Assembly (NCBI GenBank): GCA_017643585.1
Contig: JAEPND010000005.1
Span: 124,001-188,000 of the forward strand
Length of the DNA: 64,000 bases
Direction: 5' to 3'
From: Maricaulis sp.
GTDB lineage: Bacteria > Pseudomonadota > Alphaproteobacteria > Caulobacterales > Maricaulaceae
Part shown: one piece after another, positions 55,625 through 63,881 of the stretch
Position numbering within the stretch: position 1 is the first letter of the stretch
Layout: the number at the start of each line of letters is the position of its first letter
The notes under the pieces: model-generated
Told to the model about the DNA's origin: nothing
What the model saw: the letters and a program-made list of their open reading frames with translations, nothing else
Databases searched by the model: none
Program-made: the position numbers and the translations under genes

Positions 55625-55643
55625 GATGAATCATCCGTGCTAG

Positions 55644-56957
55644 CTAGCGCGGTCGATATATCTGAAAAACCGCCTCGACCGCTGACCGTTGTTCCCTATA
55701 CATCGTGGCGTCATCCAACTCACCATCCCGAAGCAGGACATAGAAGGCGCAATCCATTGCGCTGCCGCTCTGTTGCAAGGGCGCCATAGTCGCCTGGAAA
55801 TCCGCTACAGAATAACTTCCAGAGGCCGGCAAACTATCGGGAAACTCCGGATGCAATCGTTCCTCGGCCAGGATCGCAAATTGTCCACGCGGTTCGGAGA
55901 CGATCAGTCCGTTGACTGACGGCGTGATATCATAAAGGTAGACTGGCGCACTACTGGCACGAACTGCAGCGCTGTCGATACAGGGCCGATATCCCCAATG
56001 CTCAGGAATTCGCCCGCCCAGCTCCTCGATCGCCGATGCGATCCGTGCGAGCTGCTCCTCCTGCTCGGCTGAGCTCGCGAGCGCAGTATCGTCCGCTCCT
56101 CGCGTCGCATCTTCAAGCAAGCGCTGCTGGGACAGTTCGCGATAATCTTCCATGAGTTGATCCCGTTGCGCACGGACCTCGGCCACCACGGAGGCATCAA
56201 CCCAGCCGAAATAGCCGAGTATTTTTTGCCTGTTGCCTTCCCAGAGCACAAAAACCGCCGCAATCGCGAGCAACAGCAGGGCCCAGGCTGCAACACTCCA
56301 ACACCACACACATGAGCTTTTCGGTGGTTCGGATTTCACTGGACAACGCTCCGGATAAATTCGCTTGAGAAGCAGGTCGACAATCTCTTGCTGCCCACGC
56401 GGTGTGGCTTCCAGCGCCTCAAAACTGGAAAAGCCCCGTTTCTCTGCCTTGTCTATCGCGGGCTGGTGACGAGAGATGATCAGGTAGTTATGCAGCGGAG
56501 CATCCAGGAAAGCTTGCTGGCAGTTCGGCGCCATTTCCACAAGCGCTGGAGGCAACAAATTGGCGCTCTTGTAGAACACGAAACACTCATTGGCGTAGGG
56601 GCCCGCATGCTTGTGCTGAAACCGCTCGTGAATCTGATCGGCATAAGCTTGCTCAACCCGCTCGCGAGCGCGTCGATAATCGCGACCTGACACGCCCGCA
56701 ATACGCCGCCTGTTGAGCTCGCGTCTGATGTCTTCCTGCGCCTCGTTCCAGGCACAAGCGCGCAGATATTCATGGTCGCCGGTCCAGGACACGGCAAAGA
56801 ACTCGTCTTCATAACTGGTCTCGATGTCACGAGAGCCCCATTTGCCTGACCAATCCTGCTGGCTTTGATCGAACAATTGCTTGAGCAGGGCGTAACGTTC
56901 CGCCTGGACCTTGCGCGTTCGACGCACGCCCTTCACCTGCTCTATCTGACTTTCCAC
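55644..56957 (-). CDS. unknown protein with one central membrane helix and coiled coil
   Basis: The product is about 437 residues from GTG 56957 (GGGGGG seven bases upstream); GTG 56996 would add 13 codons. An N-terminal cytoplasmic half is charged and helical (ARERVEQAYADQIHERFQHKH). One membrane helix (VAAWALLLLAIAAVFVLWEG, about 222-241) follows, then a predicted coiled coil (AQRDQLMEDYRELSQQRLLE) and a C-terminal domain outside the membrane. No family recognised. It is co-transcribed with the ATP12 gene. Confidence 0.6.
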   Translation of the reverse strand: MESQIEQVKGVRRTRKVQAERYALLKQLFDQSQQDWSGKWGSRDIETSYEDEFFAVSWTGDHEYLRACAWNEAQEDIRRELNRRRIAGVSGRDYRRARERVEQAYADQIHERFQHKHAGPYANECFVFYKSANLLPPALVEMAPNCQQAFLDAPLHNYLIISRHQPAIDKAEKRGFSSFEALEATPRGQQEIVDLLLKRIYPERCPVKSEPPKSSCVWCWSVAAWALLLLAIAAVFVLWEGNRQKILGYFGWVDASVVAEVRAQRDQLMEDYRELSQQRLLEDATRGADDTALASSAEQEEQLARIASAIEELGGRIPEHWGYRPCIDSAAVRASSAPVYLYDITPSVNGLIVSEPRGQFAILAEERLHPEFPDSLPASGSYSVADFQATMAPLQQSGSAMDCAFYVLLRDGELDDATMYREQRSAVEAVFQIYRPR

Positions 56958-57057
56958 CTCAACACCCCCCGCGATGAAGCTCAAGGCGATCCACACCTAA
57001 GGTGGTATCATTATGAAATTGAATCGGCGCTTTTCGCCAGACCATAAATATCTGAAT

Positions 57058-57747
57058 TCAGATTGCCGACTGGTGCTCAAAAAATCGATCAAGGGCGGTA
57101 TTGAGCGAGTCGAATGTATGATGGATCTCGTGCGCCCCACCGGCCAGGATCTCTTTCTCCGTATGGAAACCCCAGCTGACACCCAGCGTGTGCACGCCGG
57201 CATTGCGCCCCATCTGCATGTCAAACAACGTGTCGCCGATCATCACGACCTGGCGTGGATCCGTGCCGGTCTCGCCCATGGCATCCAGCACCATGCGCGG
57301 ATGCGGCTTGCCCGGTCCGCCATCAACGGTCTGGAAAGTCTGGAAGTATTTGTGCAGATCATGATGTTCGAACACGATATCCAGTCCGCGCCGCGCCTTG
57401 CCGGTCGCCACGCCCAACAGCCAGCCTTCATCCGCCAGGCGCGCGATCGTGTCCAGCGCCCCGTCATACAGCGGCTCCTCGAAACCGGGTTCCTGGCGCT
57501 GCTCGACAAAGGCTTCCTTGTAGAAAGTCGCCAGCTGCGGGATGCGCTCGGCGGGATAATCCGCCGGCGCCAGTTTCAGCACCGCCTCGGTCAGTTCCAG
57601 GCCGACAATGGTTCGCGTCCGCTCATAATCAATGCCGCCGAGGCCTGCGCGCGCGAAGGCGCGGTCCATGGCCCGCTGGATAATCTTGCGGCTGTCGATG
57701 AGGGTGCCGTCAATATCCCAGATGGCGAGCTTGAGCTGAGACGTCAT
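57058..57747 (-). CDS. HAD-superfamily hydrolase (phosphoglycolate phosphatase-like)
   Basis: The 229-residue protein has HAD motif I DIDGTLID (nucleophile Asp11, acid Asp13), motif II VATGKARRG, and motifs III-IV GKPHPRMV and VMIGDTLFDMQMGRNAG. A helical cap lies between motifs I and II, as in Gph/PGPase enzymes. It dephosphorylates a small metabolite. It is divergent from the DUF1244 gene across 71 bp. Confidence 0.9.
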   Translation of the reverse strand: MTSQLKLAIWDIDGTLIDSRKIIQRAMDRAFARAGLGGIDYERTRTIVGLELTEAVLKLAPADYPAERIPQLATFYKEAFVEQRQEPGFEEPLYDGALDTIARLADEGWLLGVATGKARRGLDIVFEHHDLHKYFQTFQTVDGGPGKPHPRMVLDAMGETGTDPRQVVMIGDTLFDMQMGRNAGVHTLGVSWGFHTEKEILAGGAHEIHHTFDSLNTALDRFFEHQSAI

Positions 57748-57818
57748 GCGAATTACCTCTTGGCTTCGCCCGCTGACTAGGCGCGCTTGCGCCCCAAGAC
57801 AAGCCCTGAAGGATTGCC

Positions 57819-58136
57819 ATGCTCGACCAGATCACCGATGACCAGCGCGACCGCCTGGACGCCGCCGCCTTCCGCCGCCTGCTGACCCATCTCGACGCCA
57901 ACAAGGATGTCCAGAATATCGACCTGATGATCCTCGCCGATTTCTGCCGCAACTGCCTGGGCGACTGGTGGTCCGAAGCTGCGCAGGCCGAGGGATTGGA
58001 GCTCGGCAAGGAAGACGGACGCGAACGTGTCTATGGCATGCCCTACACCCAGTGGAAAGCAGAGCACCAAAAGGCCGCGACAGACGAACAGATGGCGGCA
58101 TTCAAGGCCCGCATGGCGGCGAAGGGGAAGGGCTAG
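57819..58136 (+). CDS. DUF1244 family protein
   Basis: The 105-residue protein has the DUF1244 core AAFRRLLTHLDANKDVQNIDLMILADFCRNCLGDWWSEAA and RERVYGMPYTQWKAEHQ. The family is widespread in proteobacteria and has no settled function. ATG 57819 is preceded by GAAGGA. Confidence 0.92.
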   Translation: MLDQITDDQRDRLDAAAFRRLLTHLDANKDVQNIDLMILADFCRNCLGDWWSEAAQAEGLELGKEDGRERVYGMPYTQWKAEHQKAATDEQMAAFKARMAAKGKG

Positions 58137-58242
58137 CCCCACCCCTGGATATGCCGGGTCCCGCTTCGCGAACTGTGTGAGAGGGCCGATTGCCCTCTAA
58201 TCAAAAGCGTGACAGCTTCGGCTTACTATCCTGGGGGCGCTC

Positions 58243-60006
58243 GTGTCAGGTTCCAGAGTATCCTTGCCACACAAATTGCGTGCGCTGATTACATTTGCTT
58301 ATGCGGTTACTTTTGCGCTGGCAGTCTATCTCCTTGCGGTCCCCACCGCCGCTGCATCGATGGGTCTGCCTGAACAGTCCGGCGCCGCAATCGCTTTTCT
58401 CTTTGCGCTGAATGCACTGGCGATAGGCCTGGGCTCCTTCGCGATCCGTTTCAAATTCAGCGAGAAATACTGGCCCGGCTACGCGGTCGGTGCGGGGACC
58501 ATTTTTGTCGCGCTGGTGGCTGCGATCGACGGTGGACTGATCTGGCAAGTATTCATCAATCAGCGAATGGATCGCTGGATATTATTTTGCAGCCTAGCGG
58601 TTCCGGCCCTCGCCCAGTTTTGGCTGCTCTACATTCTCACGCAACGCGCAGTCACCAAACCGTCGTCCGACGGCTTGGTCGAGGCGGCGTTCGAACCGGA
58701 CGAGCTCGCTCCGGTTCAGGATACAGCGCCGCCTTTCTGGCATCGCGCCGCGGTATACTTGGCTACGCTTGCACGCCTTATGATCGTCGCGATCTTGACC
58801 GTACAAATTGTGGCAATAGCCGCATGGGTCGCGTTCGCATTTTACGAGGTGATGCGATTGATCCTGATCGAGGACCGTTCGATTTCCCCGCCGGCGATGG
58901 GAAGAATGATTGAGGCGCTCGGACAGTACATCGCGAACCTGTATGCGAACCAAGCCTGGCCCCTCGCGCGGATTACCGCCACTTATGTTGGGCTGTTCCT
59001 TGCGCTGATGACAATCATACTTCTGCCCCTCGGCGTAGCCCTATCCAAAGGGGAGCGGGCCCTGAAGGCGCGCCGCCTTTCGCTGGACGATCATCAAAAA
59101 ACGTGGGTGCAATCATCCGGCCAGACGATGATCGAGTGGCTGGAAGCGCAACCCAAGAAAGCGCTCGATTCGCTCATGATGATGCCGGTGTTCGCGACCA
59201 GCTGCATGGTCGGGCCGTTCGCGAGCGCCGCGCTCAGTTTCGCGGTAAGCCGCCAGATAAACTCGTGGATTGCGCCTCCTTCCTCGACCGAACTCCTCCG
59301 GGATGTGCCTGGCGGGATTGGAGTGGGAATTACCGGTGTCGTCGCCTTTGGCGCCTTTATTCTTCTCGGAATCGCGGGCAGCCAAATCCTACCCGGCATT
59401 CGTGGCTACTGGTTGTCACTGCAAAGGAAGCGGCTGGAACTGCAACCCGCTGTCGTTCTTCTGGAGGTCCTGACGGCGCTAGAAAGCGCAGTAAGGAACA
59501 ATTGGTTTCCGTCGGGCCCGGTCTTTGACCCTAGCAAATTCCATCACCGATGGATCATGCGAAGCGTCAACGCAACGCGGACGTTTGCTCTTTGGGCTTC
59601 GCCTGTAATTTTTCTCGGGATCGCAATTGACGCGACCTGGTATCGCAGCTGGGGTGAAGACCGTGTCACCCACTCCCCGATCTGGACCCTAGGGTCGACC
59701 GACTATGTTTACAGCAACGCTGTAGAGATACGCACCGAGTGCTCCGTTCGGGAATCTGACGACAGGCCGACGACCAGATTGAACTACGAGCTCATCTTCG
59801 AGGGCGGCCAAACCTTCTCGCTTCGGAGCAGTCTTAGGCCTACAAACCTTGAGGTGATTTCCTCGATCGATGCCGCCGCACGGTCTGGCGGTGCGGAGAT
59901 CATCGTAGACGAGCGATCGAATTTGGAAGAGTGCACAGCGCTGCTCCGGGGCCGTTGGGGCGATGATGGAGCAGCACTGGCCGCGATCCTCTCGCCGAGC
60001 TCCTAG
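58243..60006 (+). CDS. unknown polytopic membrane protein
   Basis: The 587-residue protein has about nine hydrophobic segments spread over residues 15-480, and a soluble C-terminal region of about 110 residues (about 478-587). Start GTG 58243 follows GGGGG by five bases. I recognise no family. It ends in a CTAG shared with the convergent rluC stop. Confidence 0.7.
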   Translation: MSGSRVSLPHKLRALITFAYAVTFALAVYLLAVPTAAASMGLPEQSGAAIAFLFALNALAIGLGSFAIRFKFSEKYWPGYAVGAGTIFVALVAAIDGGLIWQVFINQRMDRWILFCSLAVPALAQFWLLYILTQRAVTKPSSDGLVEAAFEPDELAPVQDTAPPFWHRAAVYLATLARLMIVAILTVQIVAIAAWVAFAFYEVMRLILIEDRSISPPAMGRMIEALGQYIANLYANQAWPLARITATYVGLFLALMTIILLPLGVALSKGERALKARRLSLDDHQKTWVQSSGQTMIEWLEAQPKKALDSLMMMPVFATSCMVGPFASAALSFAVSRQINSWIAPPSSTELLRDVPGGIGVGITGVVAFGAFILLGIAGSQILPGIRGYWLSLQRKRLELQPAVVLLEVLTALESAVRNNWFPSGPVFDPSKFHHRWIMRSVNATRTFALWASPVIFLGIAIDATWYRSWGEDRVTHSPIWTLGSTDYVYSNAVEIRTECSVRESDDRPTTRLNYELIFEGGQTFSLRSSLRPTNLEVISSIDAAARSGGAEIIVDERSNLEECTALLRGRWGDDGAALAAILSPSS

Positions 60007-60995
60007 GCCAGCTGTTCCTCGATCACCTCTTCGTCGGCATCGCGCAGGTCGAAACCCAGCATGCCGAAGATCCGGTTCATGTGTTTGGGCAGCGGGGCCT
60101 CGATGACCAGCGGTTTGCCGTTGGCGCGCGGGAGCTCCAGGCGACGCGCGTGCAGGCAGAGTTTCTGGTCGAGATCTTCCGGAGCCGGGCGGTGACACGG
60201 ATATTTCTTGTCGCCGAGCACTGAGGTACCCATCGCCTGCAGGTGCACACGCAGCTGGTGGGTCCGGCCGGTGACGGGGCGCAGCGCGACCCAGCTGGCT
60301 TTCTGGCCGGCATCGGCCACCACTGTGTAACGGCTGAGCGCGTGATGCGCGCCTTCATCACCGTGACGCGCCGCGGTCATGACCTCGCGATCCGGATCAC
60401 CGCCTGCGCCGGCGGTTTTCTTCATGAAGCCCTTCACCTCACCCAGGCGCGGTTTGGGAACGCCAATGGCAATCGCCCAATAGGTCTTTTTCGTCTTGTG
60501 GGACTGGAAGGCCTTGGCCAGGCGCGCCGTGGCGGCCGGGGACTTGCCCACGACCAGAACGCCGGAGGTGTCCTTGTCCAGGCGGTGGACCAGACGCGGT
60601 CGCTGCAGCCCCTCGCCAAACGCATCTAGCAGTCCATCAAGATGGCGCGTCGTCTTGGACCCGCCCTGCACGGCCAAGCCCGAAGGCTTGTTGAAAGCGA
60701 TGACGTCGTCATCCTCGTAGATCACCAGGGATTTGACGTATTCGATATCGCGATCGCTGAGCGTGTTCTTTGCACGCATTTCCTTGGCGTCGGGCAGCGG
60801 CGGCACGCGCACTTCCATACCAGCGCTGACACGGCTGTCCGGTTTGACCCTGCCACCATCCACGCGGATCTCGCCCTTGCGGCAGAGTTTCTGGATCTGA
60901 CCCTGGGTGATGTGCGGAAAACGGCGCTTGAACCAGCGGTCCAGACGGCTGTCGTCCTCGCCCTTCTCGACGGTGATTTTCTGTACCCGGCTCAT
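60003..60995 (-). CDS. rluC: RluA-family pseudouridine synthase (RluC-like)
   Basis: The 330-residue protein has an S4 RNA-binding domain (SRLDRWFKRRFPHITQGQIQKLCRKGEIRVDG) and the catalytic domain with HRLDKDTSG, where Asp140 is the nucleophile, then TGRTHQLRVHL. RluC makes pseudouridines in 23S rRNA; RluD is the close alternative and the S4 spacing favours RluC. The start overlaps the crcB stop (ATGA). It shares its own stop with the convergent membrane gene. Confidence 0.88.
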   Translation of the reverse strand: MSRVQKITVEKGEDDSRLDRWFKRRFPHITQGQIQKLCRKGEIRVDGGRVKPDSRVSAGMEVRVPPLPDAKEMRAKNTLSDRDIEYVKSLVIYEDDDVIAFNKPSGLAVQGGSKTTRHLDGLLDAFGEGLQRPRLVHRLDKDTSGVLVVGKSPAATARLAKAFQSHKTKKTYWAIAIGVPKPRLGEVKGFMKKTAGAGGDPDREVMTAARHGDEGAHHALSRYTVVADAGQKASWVALRPVTGRTHQLRVHLQAMGTSVLGDKKYPCHRPAPEDLDQKLCLHARRLELPRANGKPLVIEAPLPKHMNRIFGMLGFDLRDADEEVIEEQLA

Positions 60996-61375
60996 GCCCA
61001 GACTTTCCTCATAATCATCAAACCGACCATCACCGCGCCCACCGACAGGATGACCGAGCCGGCTGCATAGGCGAAAGCGTTCATCCAGGCACGCGTTTCC
61101 AGCATGCGTACCATTTCCAGCGAGAAGGCCGAGAAGGTTGTGAACCCGCCCAGAAAACCGACAGCAGCCAGAAGACGGATGGAGTTGGCATCGGCGCGTT
61201 CCGTCGCCGCCAGCCATCCGACCAGCATGCCCATCAGCAGTCCGCCGATGATATTGACCGATAACGTGCCCCAGGGCTGGCCGCTTCCCATTGTACGCAG
61301 GGCGAGCTGCCCTACATAGTGTCTGGAAATCGCGCCCAGGGCGCCACCCGCACCGATCATCAGGATGTTCATCAT
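60992..61375 (-). CDS. crcB: fluoride ion channel CrcB/FluC
   Basis: The 127-residue protein has four membrane helices and the FluC signatures GGALGAISRHYVGQLA, WGTLSVNIIGGLLMG with the Asn that lines the pore, and GFLGGFTTFSAFSLE with the Thr-Phe-Ser triplet. It exports fluoride as an antiparallel dimer. No recognisable fluoride riboswitch is seen upstream. It is followed by and coupled to rluC. Confidence 0.95.
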   Translation of the reverse strand: MMNILMIGAGGALGAISRHYVGQLALRTMGSGQPWGTLSVNIIGGLLMGMLVGWLAATERADANSIRLLAAVGFLGGFTTFSAFSLEMVRMLETRAWMNAFAYAAGSVILSVGAVMVGLMIMRKVWA

Positions 61376-61622
61376 CGGCGCTGGTTAGGACCGATTGCCG
61401 GGCTTGGCAAGCAAACGCCCCGGTGTCCGGCGGCTAACAGCCGCGTTACCGAGACATCACGCGCAGATTACCAATCTGTTATTTCATGTCTTTTCGCTTA
61501 ACGTATGCATTTATGCAAGGGCGGCTTTCTGTTTTGTCTCTTCAGTTCACGGAGTAATTCCTTATTTACCCTGAGGCATCGCGGGAGGGCCCGCGGTCAC
61601 AGAAAACCGAAAGGACAGTCAA

Positions 61623-61724
61623 ATGGAACGCATTACGCAAACCTTGGCTACGGTGATCAATGTCCTGTTCGTCGCAGGCGTCTTCGGCGCCATGTCGGTC
61701 GCACTGGGCAGCACCTTCGCCTAA
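61623..61724 (+). CDS. 33-residue single-membrane-helix peptide
   Basis: MERITQTLATVINVLFVAGVFGAMSVALGSTFA: one hydrophobic helix from about residue 8 to 31 after a short polar start. AAAGGACAGTCAA gives a strong ribosome site seven bases before ATG. A hairpin (CGCGGG/CCCGCG) lies about 30 bp upstream, two hairpins (61740-61757 and near 61760-61795) follow the stop, and a strong terminator ends the unit at 61849. Divergent from crcB across 247 bp. Function unknown. Confidence 0.65.
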   Translation: MERITQTLATVINVLFVAGVFGAMSVALGSTFA

Positions 61725-61809
61725 GCTGAAGCGCTGCTACCCCTGTCAGCCCAGGGGTTTGGGGTCGGAACGCCTCCCGGCCCCCAAGCAGAGCATTAAA
61801 AGCCAAACA

Positions 61810-61849
61810 AAAAGCGGAAGAGCTTCACGCCTCTTCCGCTTTTGTTTTG
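61810..61849 (+). terminator. strong rho-independent terminator
   Basis: The 13-bp stem AAAAGCGGAAGAG / CTCTTCCGCTTTT with an 8-base loop is followed by TTTGTTTTGT. It ends the small-peptide transcript and, on the other strand, could also stop readthrough. Confidence 0.92.
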
Positions 61850-61979
61850 TCTGACTGCACGCTATGAGTGCGGAATGCCAAACTGGATCAACCCGTTTCC
61901 ACCGCGCAAAGCGTATTCATTTCACGGCCACTCCAAGCCCATGAAATTGAACTACCCTGACGAGGGTGAAGCGAGTGCC

Positions 61980-62417
61980 ATGGGCACGTTCGGATCCCGC
62001 TTCCTCAGCATCTGGATCATTGGCGCCGCGACATCCGTCGTGTTTGGCCTAGCCGTGCAACTGCTCGCTGGACAGGTATTGCCTGCAGCCATTCGCGAGA
62101 CCGAATTCATGACGCACCTTCAGGGACGCCTGTCGCTGATAGGCTGGGGTATCATCCTCCTCCTGGGTCAGAGTTGGCTGCCCTTCTGGGCGGTCCGGCG
62201 AGCGAGAGATGCCGGGCTGCCTCTATTTCACAGCGCGCCCCATTTCGCCTACTTCGGGTTGAACTGTACCATCCTCCTGGGAAGTTTGACCCTCAAAGCG
62301 CCGCCAGTCGGAAGCGAAGGGGTCCAGTTGATCAATGTCGCCATTGTTATACCCGCCCTCTGGCATCTGGCCTGGCTCTCGGGACGCCCCTCTTCCGCTC
62401 GCCACGAACCCGGTTAA
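61980..62417 (+). CDS. unknown four-helix membrane protein
   Basis: The product is about 145 residues from ATG 61980 (MGTFGSRFLSIW), with about four hydrophobic segments (IWIIGAATSVVFGLAVQLLAG, LSLIGWGIILLLGQSWLPFW, FAYFGLNCTILLGSLTL, LINVAIVIPALWHLAWLSG). In-frame ATGs at 61941 and 61875 would lengthen it; no start has a strong ribosome site. No family recognised. Confidence 0.55.
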   Translation: MGTFGSRFLSIWIIGAATSVVFGLAVQLLAGQVLPAAIRETEFMTHLQGRLSLIGWGIILLLGQSWLPFWAVRRARDAGLPLFHSAPHFAYFGLNCTILLGSLTLKAPPVGSEGVQLINVAIVIPALWHLAWLSGRPSSARHEPG

Positions 62418-62450
62418 ACTGCAACGAAATCCCGAACCGGAGCCGTACGC

Positions 62451-63185
62451 ATGTTTCTCGCCGCCCTCGCCCTGAGCCTTTACCTGCAGGACCAGGCCCA
62501 GCCTGACGCCCAGGAGACAGAGATCGAGGACGCGCTCGTCAGTGCCGAGGAAGACCTGCCGCCGCCGCCACCGACCGATGCGGCCAGCCTGATCGCGCAG
62601 ATCGACGAGGCCTGGGCCGCCTATGGCGAACTGGCTGGAGAACTGGGCGCGCGTCGGGCCCGCGAACGCTTTCTGGCTGAACAACTGCTTCCGGTCATCG
62701 CTCGTAACGATCTCGATGAAGGTGCCCACGGGGACATCCTGCGCGAAACCGCTGACACGATCCGGGACGTCGAGGGCGCCAACACCGCCTGGGCTGTTGC
62801 GCAGCTTGACCCGGAATATTTCCCGATCCTCTATGCCGAGCAAACGCGGATGGGCCAGCAGATCCTCAACTGGGCCGAGCGAGACGAAACCGCCGAAGGT
62901 ACAATTGTCGCAGCGCTTGAAGGTGTAGCCATGATGGGGCTGATCGACGGCCCCTCCTATGCCCGCCGCGCCGATGCATGGCGCGTTTTGACCGGCCAGC
63001 CCCAATTGTTTGGCACTGCCGAGACCTGCCTCAACGGCACGATCAATCCGGGCAGCATCGAAGAACAGGCCACGCTGGACGAACGCCGTCTGGGCCTCGG
63101 CCTGCCCATCATGGCGGACGCCTGGACAGAGGAGCGCCTGGCGCAAGCCTGTGGCGAAGACGTCGCTGGCGCCGAAGACGAATAG
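62451..63185 (+). CDS. DUF6624 family protein
   Basis: The 244-residue protein has a short hydrophobic start (MFLAALALSLYLQ) and a Pro-rich linker. The C-terminal domain has SYARRADAWRVLTGQPQLFGTAETC, DERRLGLGLPIMADAWTEERL, the pattern of the DUF6624 family (a Gly-x-Pro-Gln-x-Phe/Tyr-Gly-Thr box followed by 'xxxRRxxxGL'). It is likely exported. Function unknown. The start is 33 bp past the four-helix gene. Confidence 0.72.
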   Translation: MFLAALALSLYLQDQAQPDAQETEIEDALVSAEEDLPPPPPTDAASLIAQIDEAWAAYGELAGELGARRARERFLAEQLLPVIARNDLDEGAHGDILRETADTIRDVEGANTAWAVAQLDPEYFPILYAEQTRMGQQILNWAERDETAEGTIVAALEGVAMMGLIDGPSYARRADAWRVLTGQPQLFGTAETCLNGTINPGSIEEQATLDERRLGLGLPIMADAWTEERLAQACGEDVAGAEDE

Positions 63186-63282
63186 GCGGCAAACCTTACC
63201 AATGTGTCGGAATGCTCAACCGATTGTGCGTTGAGCCCCTCGGCCTGAACTGGTCTCTTCCCTGAACAGCGGGAGGACCATC

Positions 63283-63828
63283 ATGAAATTGGTGACAACG
63301 ACGCTGGGCGTCATGATGCTGGCCGCGCCGGCTCTGGCCGAAGAGCGGACCTATGTTATCGATCCGGGCCACACCCACATCGTCTTTGAAGTCGAGCGCT
63401 TCGGCTATGCCGCGACGGTCGGCGTATTTCCGGACAGTTCCGGCGAGATCGTTCTGGATATGGACAATCCGGAAAACAGCCGCGTGAACGCGACCGTGCA
63501 TACACCGACCGTTTGGACCGGGCTCGCCTCACGCGATCAGGCAGTCAACGGGCCCGGCTTTCTCAATACGGCCGAACACCCCGAAATCCGTTTCTCATCC
63601 ACTGCGATTGAACTGATCGACGAGGACAGCGCCCGCGTGACCGGCGACTTCACCCTGCTGGGCGTCACGCGGCCGGTCACCTTCGACGTCGATCTCAACC
63701 GTATCGGCCCCGATCCTTCGATGGGCGGACGCGAAGGAGCCGGTTTCTCGATGCGCACCAGCCTCGATCGCTCGGACTTTGGCAACTCGATCGCTCGGAC
63801 TTTGGCAATACGACCGCCTCGGCGCTGA
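63283..63828 (+). CDS. yceI: YceI-family protein, frameshifted near its 3' end
   Basis: The first about 165 codons are an intact YceI lipocalin-like protein: signal peptide (TTLGVMMLAAPALA), TYVIDPGHTHIVFEVERFGYA, NTAEHPEIRFSSTAIEL and GDFTLLGVTRPVTFDVDLNRIGPDP. A perfect 23-bp tandem duplication (63763-63808) shifts the frame, so the present product ends in a short unrelated tail at 63828. Removing one copy restores the normal strand ending ALGHAAE with a TGA at 63879-63881. Family members bind isoprenoid-like lipids in the periplasm. The protein may still fold partly or be inactive. Confidence 0.85.
   Translation: MKLVTTTLGVMMLAAPALAEERTYVIDPGHTHIVFEVERFGYAATVGVFPDSSGEIVLDMDNPENSRVNATVHTPTVWTGLASRDQAVNGPGFLNTAEHPEIRFSSTAIELIDEDSARVTGDFTLLGVTRPVTFDVDLNRIGPDPSMGGREGAGFSMRTSLDRSDFGNSIARTLAIRPPRR
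63763..63808 (+). repeat. perfect 23-bp tandem duplication inside yceI
   Basis: Two identical 23-base copies adjoin at 63785/63786, each beginning CTCGATCGCTCGGAC. Twenty-three is not a multiple of three, so one copy breaks the frame. Confidence 0.95.
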
Positions 63829-63881
63829 TCGGCGACACCGTCACCATCCGCATCGAAGCCCTCGGCCATGCCGCCGAGTGA

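Noticed and set aside
58180-58198. Hairpin AGAGGGC/GCCCTCT as terminator of the DUF1244 gene
   Set aside because: The 7-bp stem is real but no T-run follows on either strand, so I did not list it as a terminator.
61376-61500. Possible fluoride riboswitch upstream of crcB
   Set aside because: The conserved pseudoknot sequence of the class is not recognisable in this stretch.
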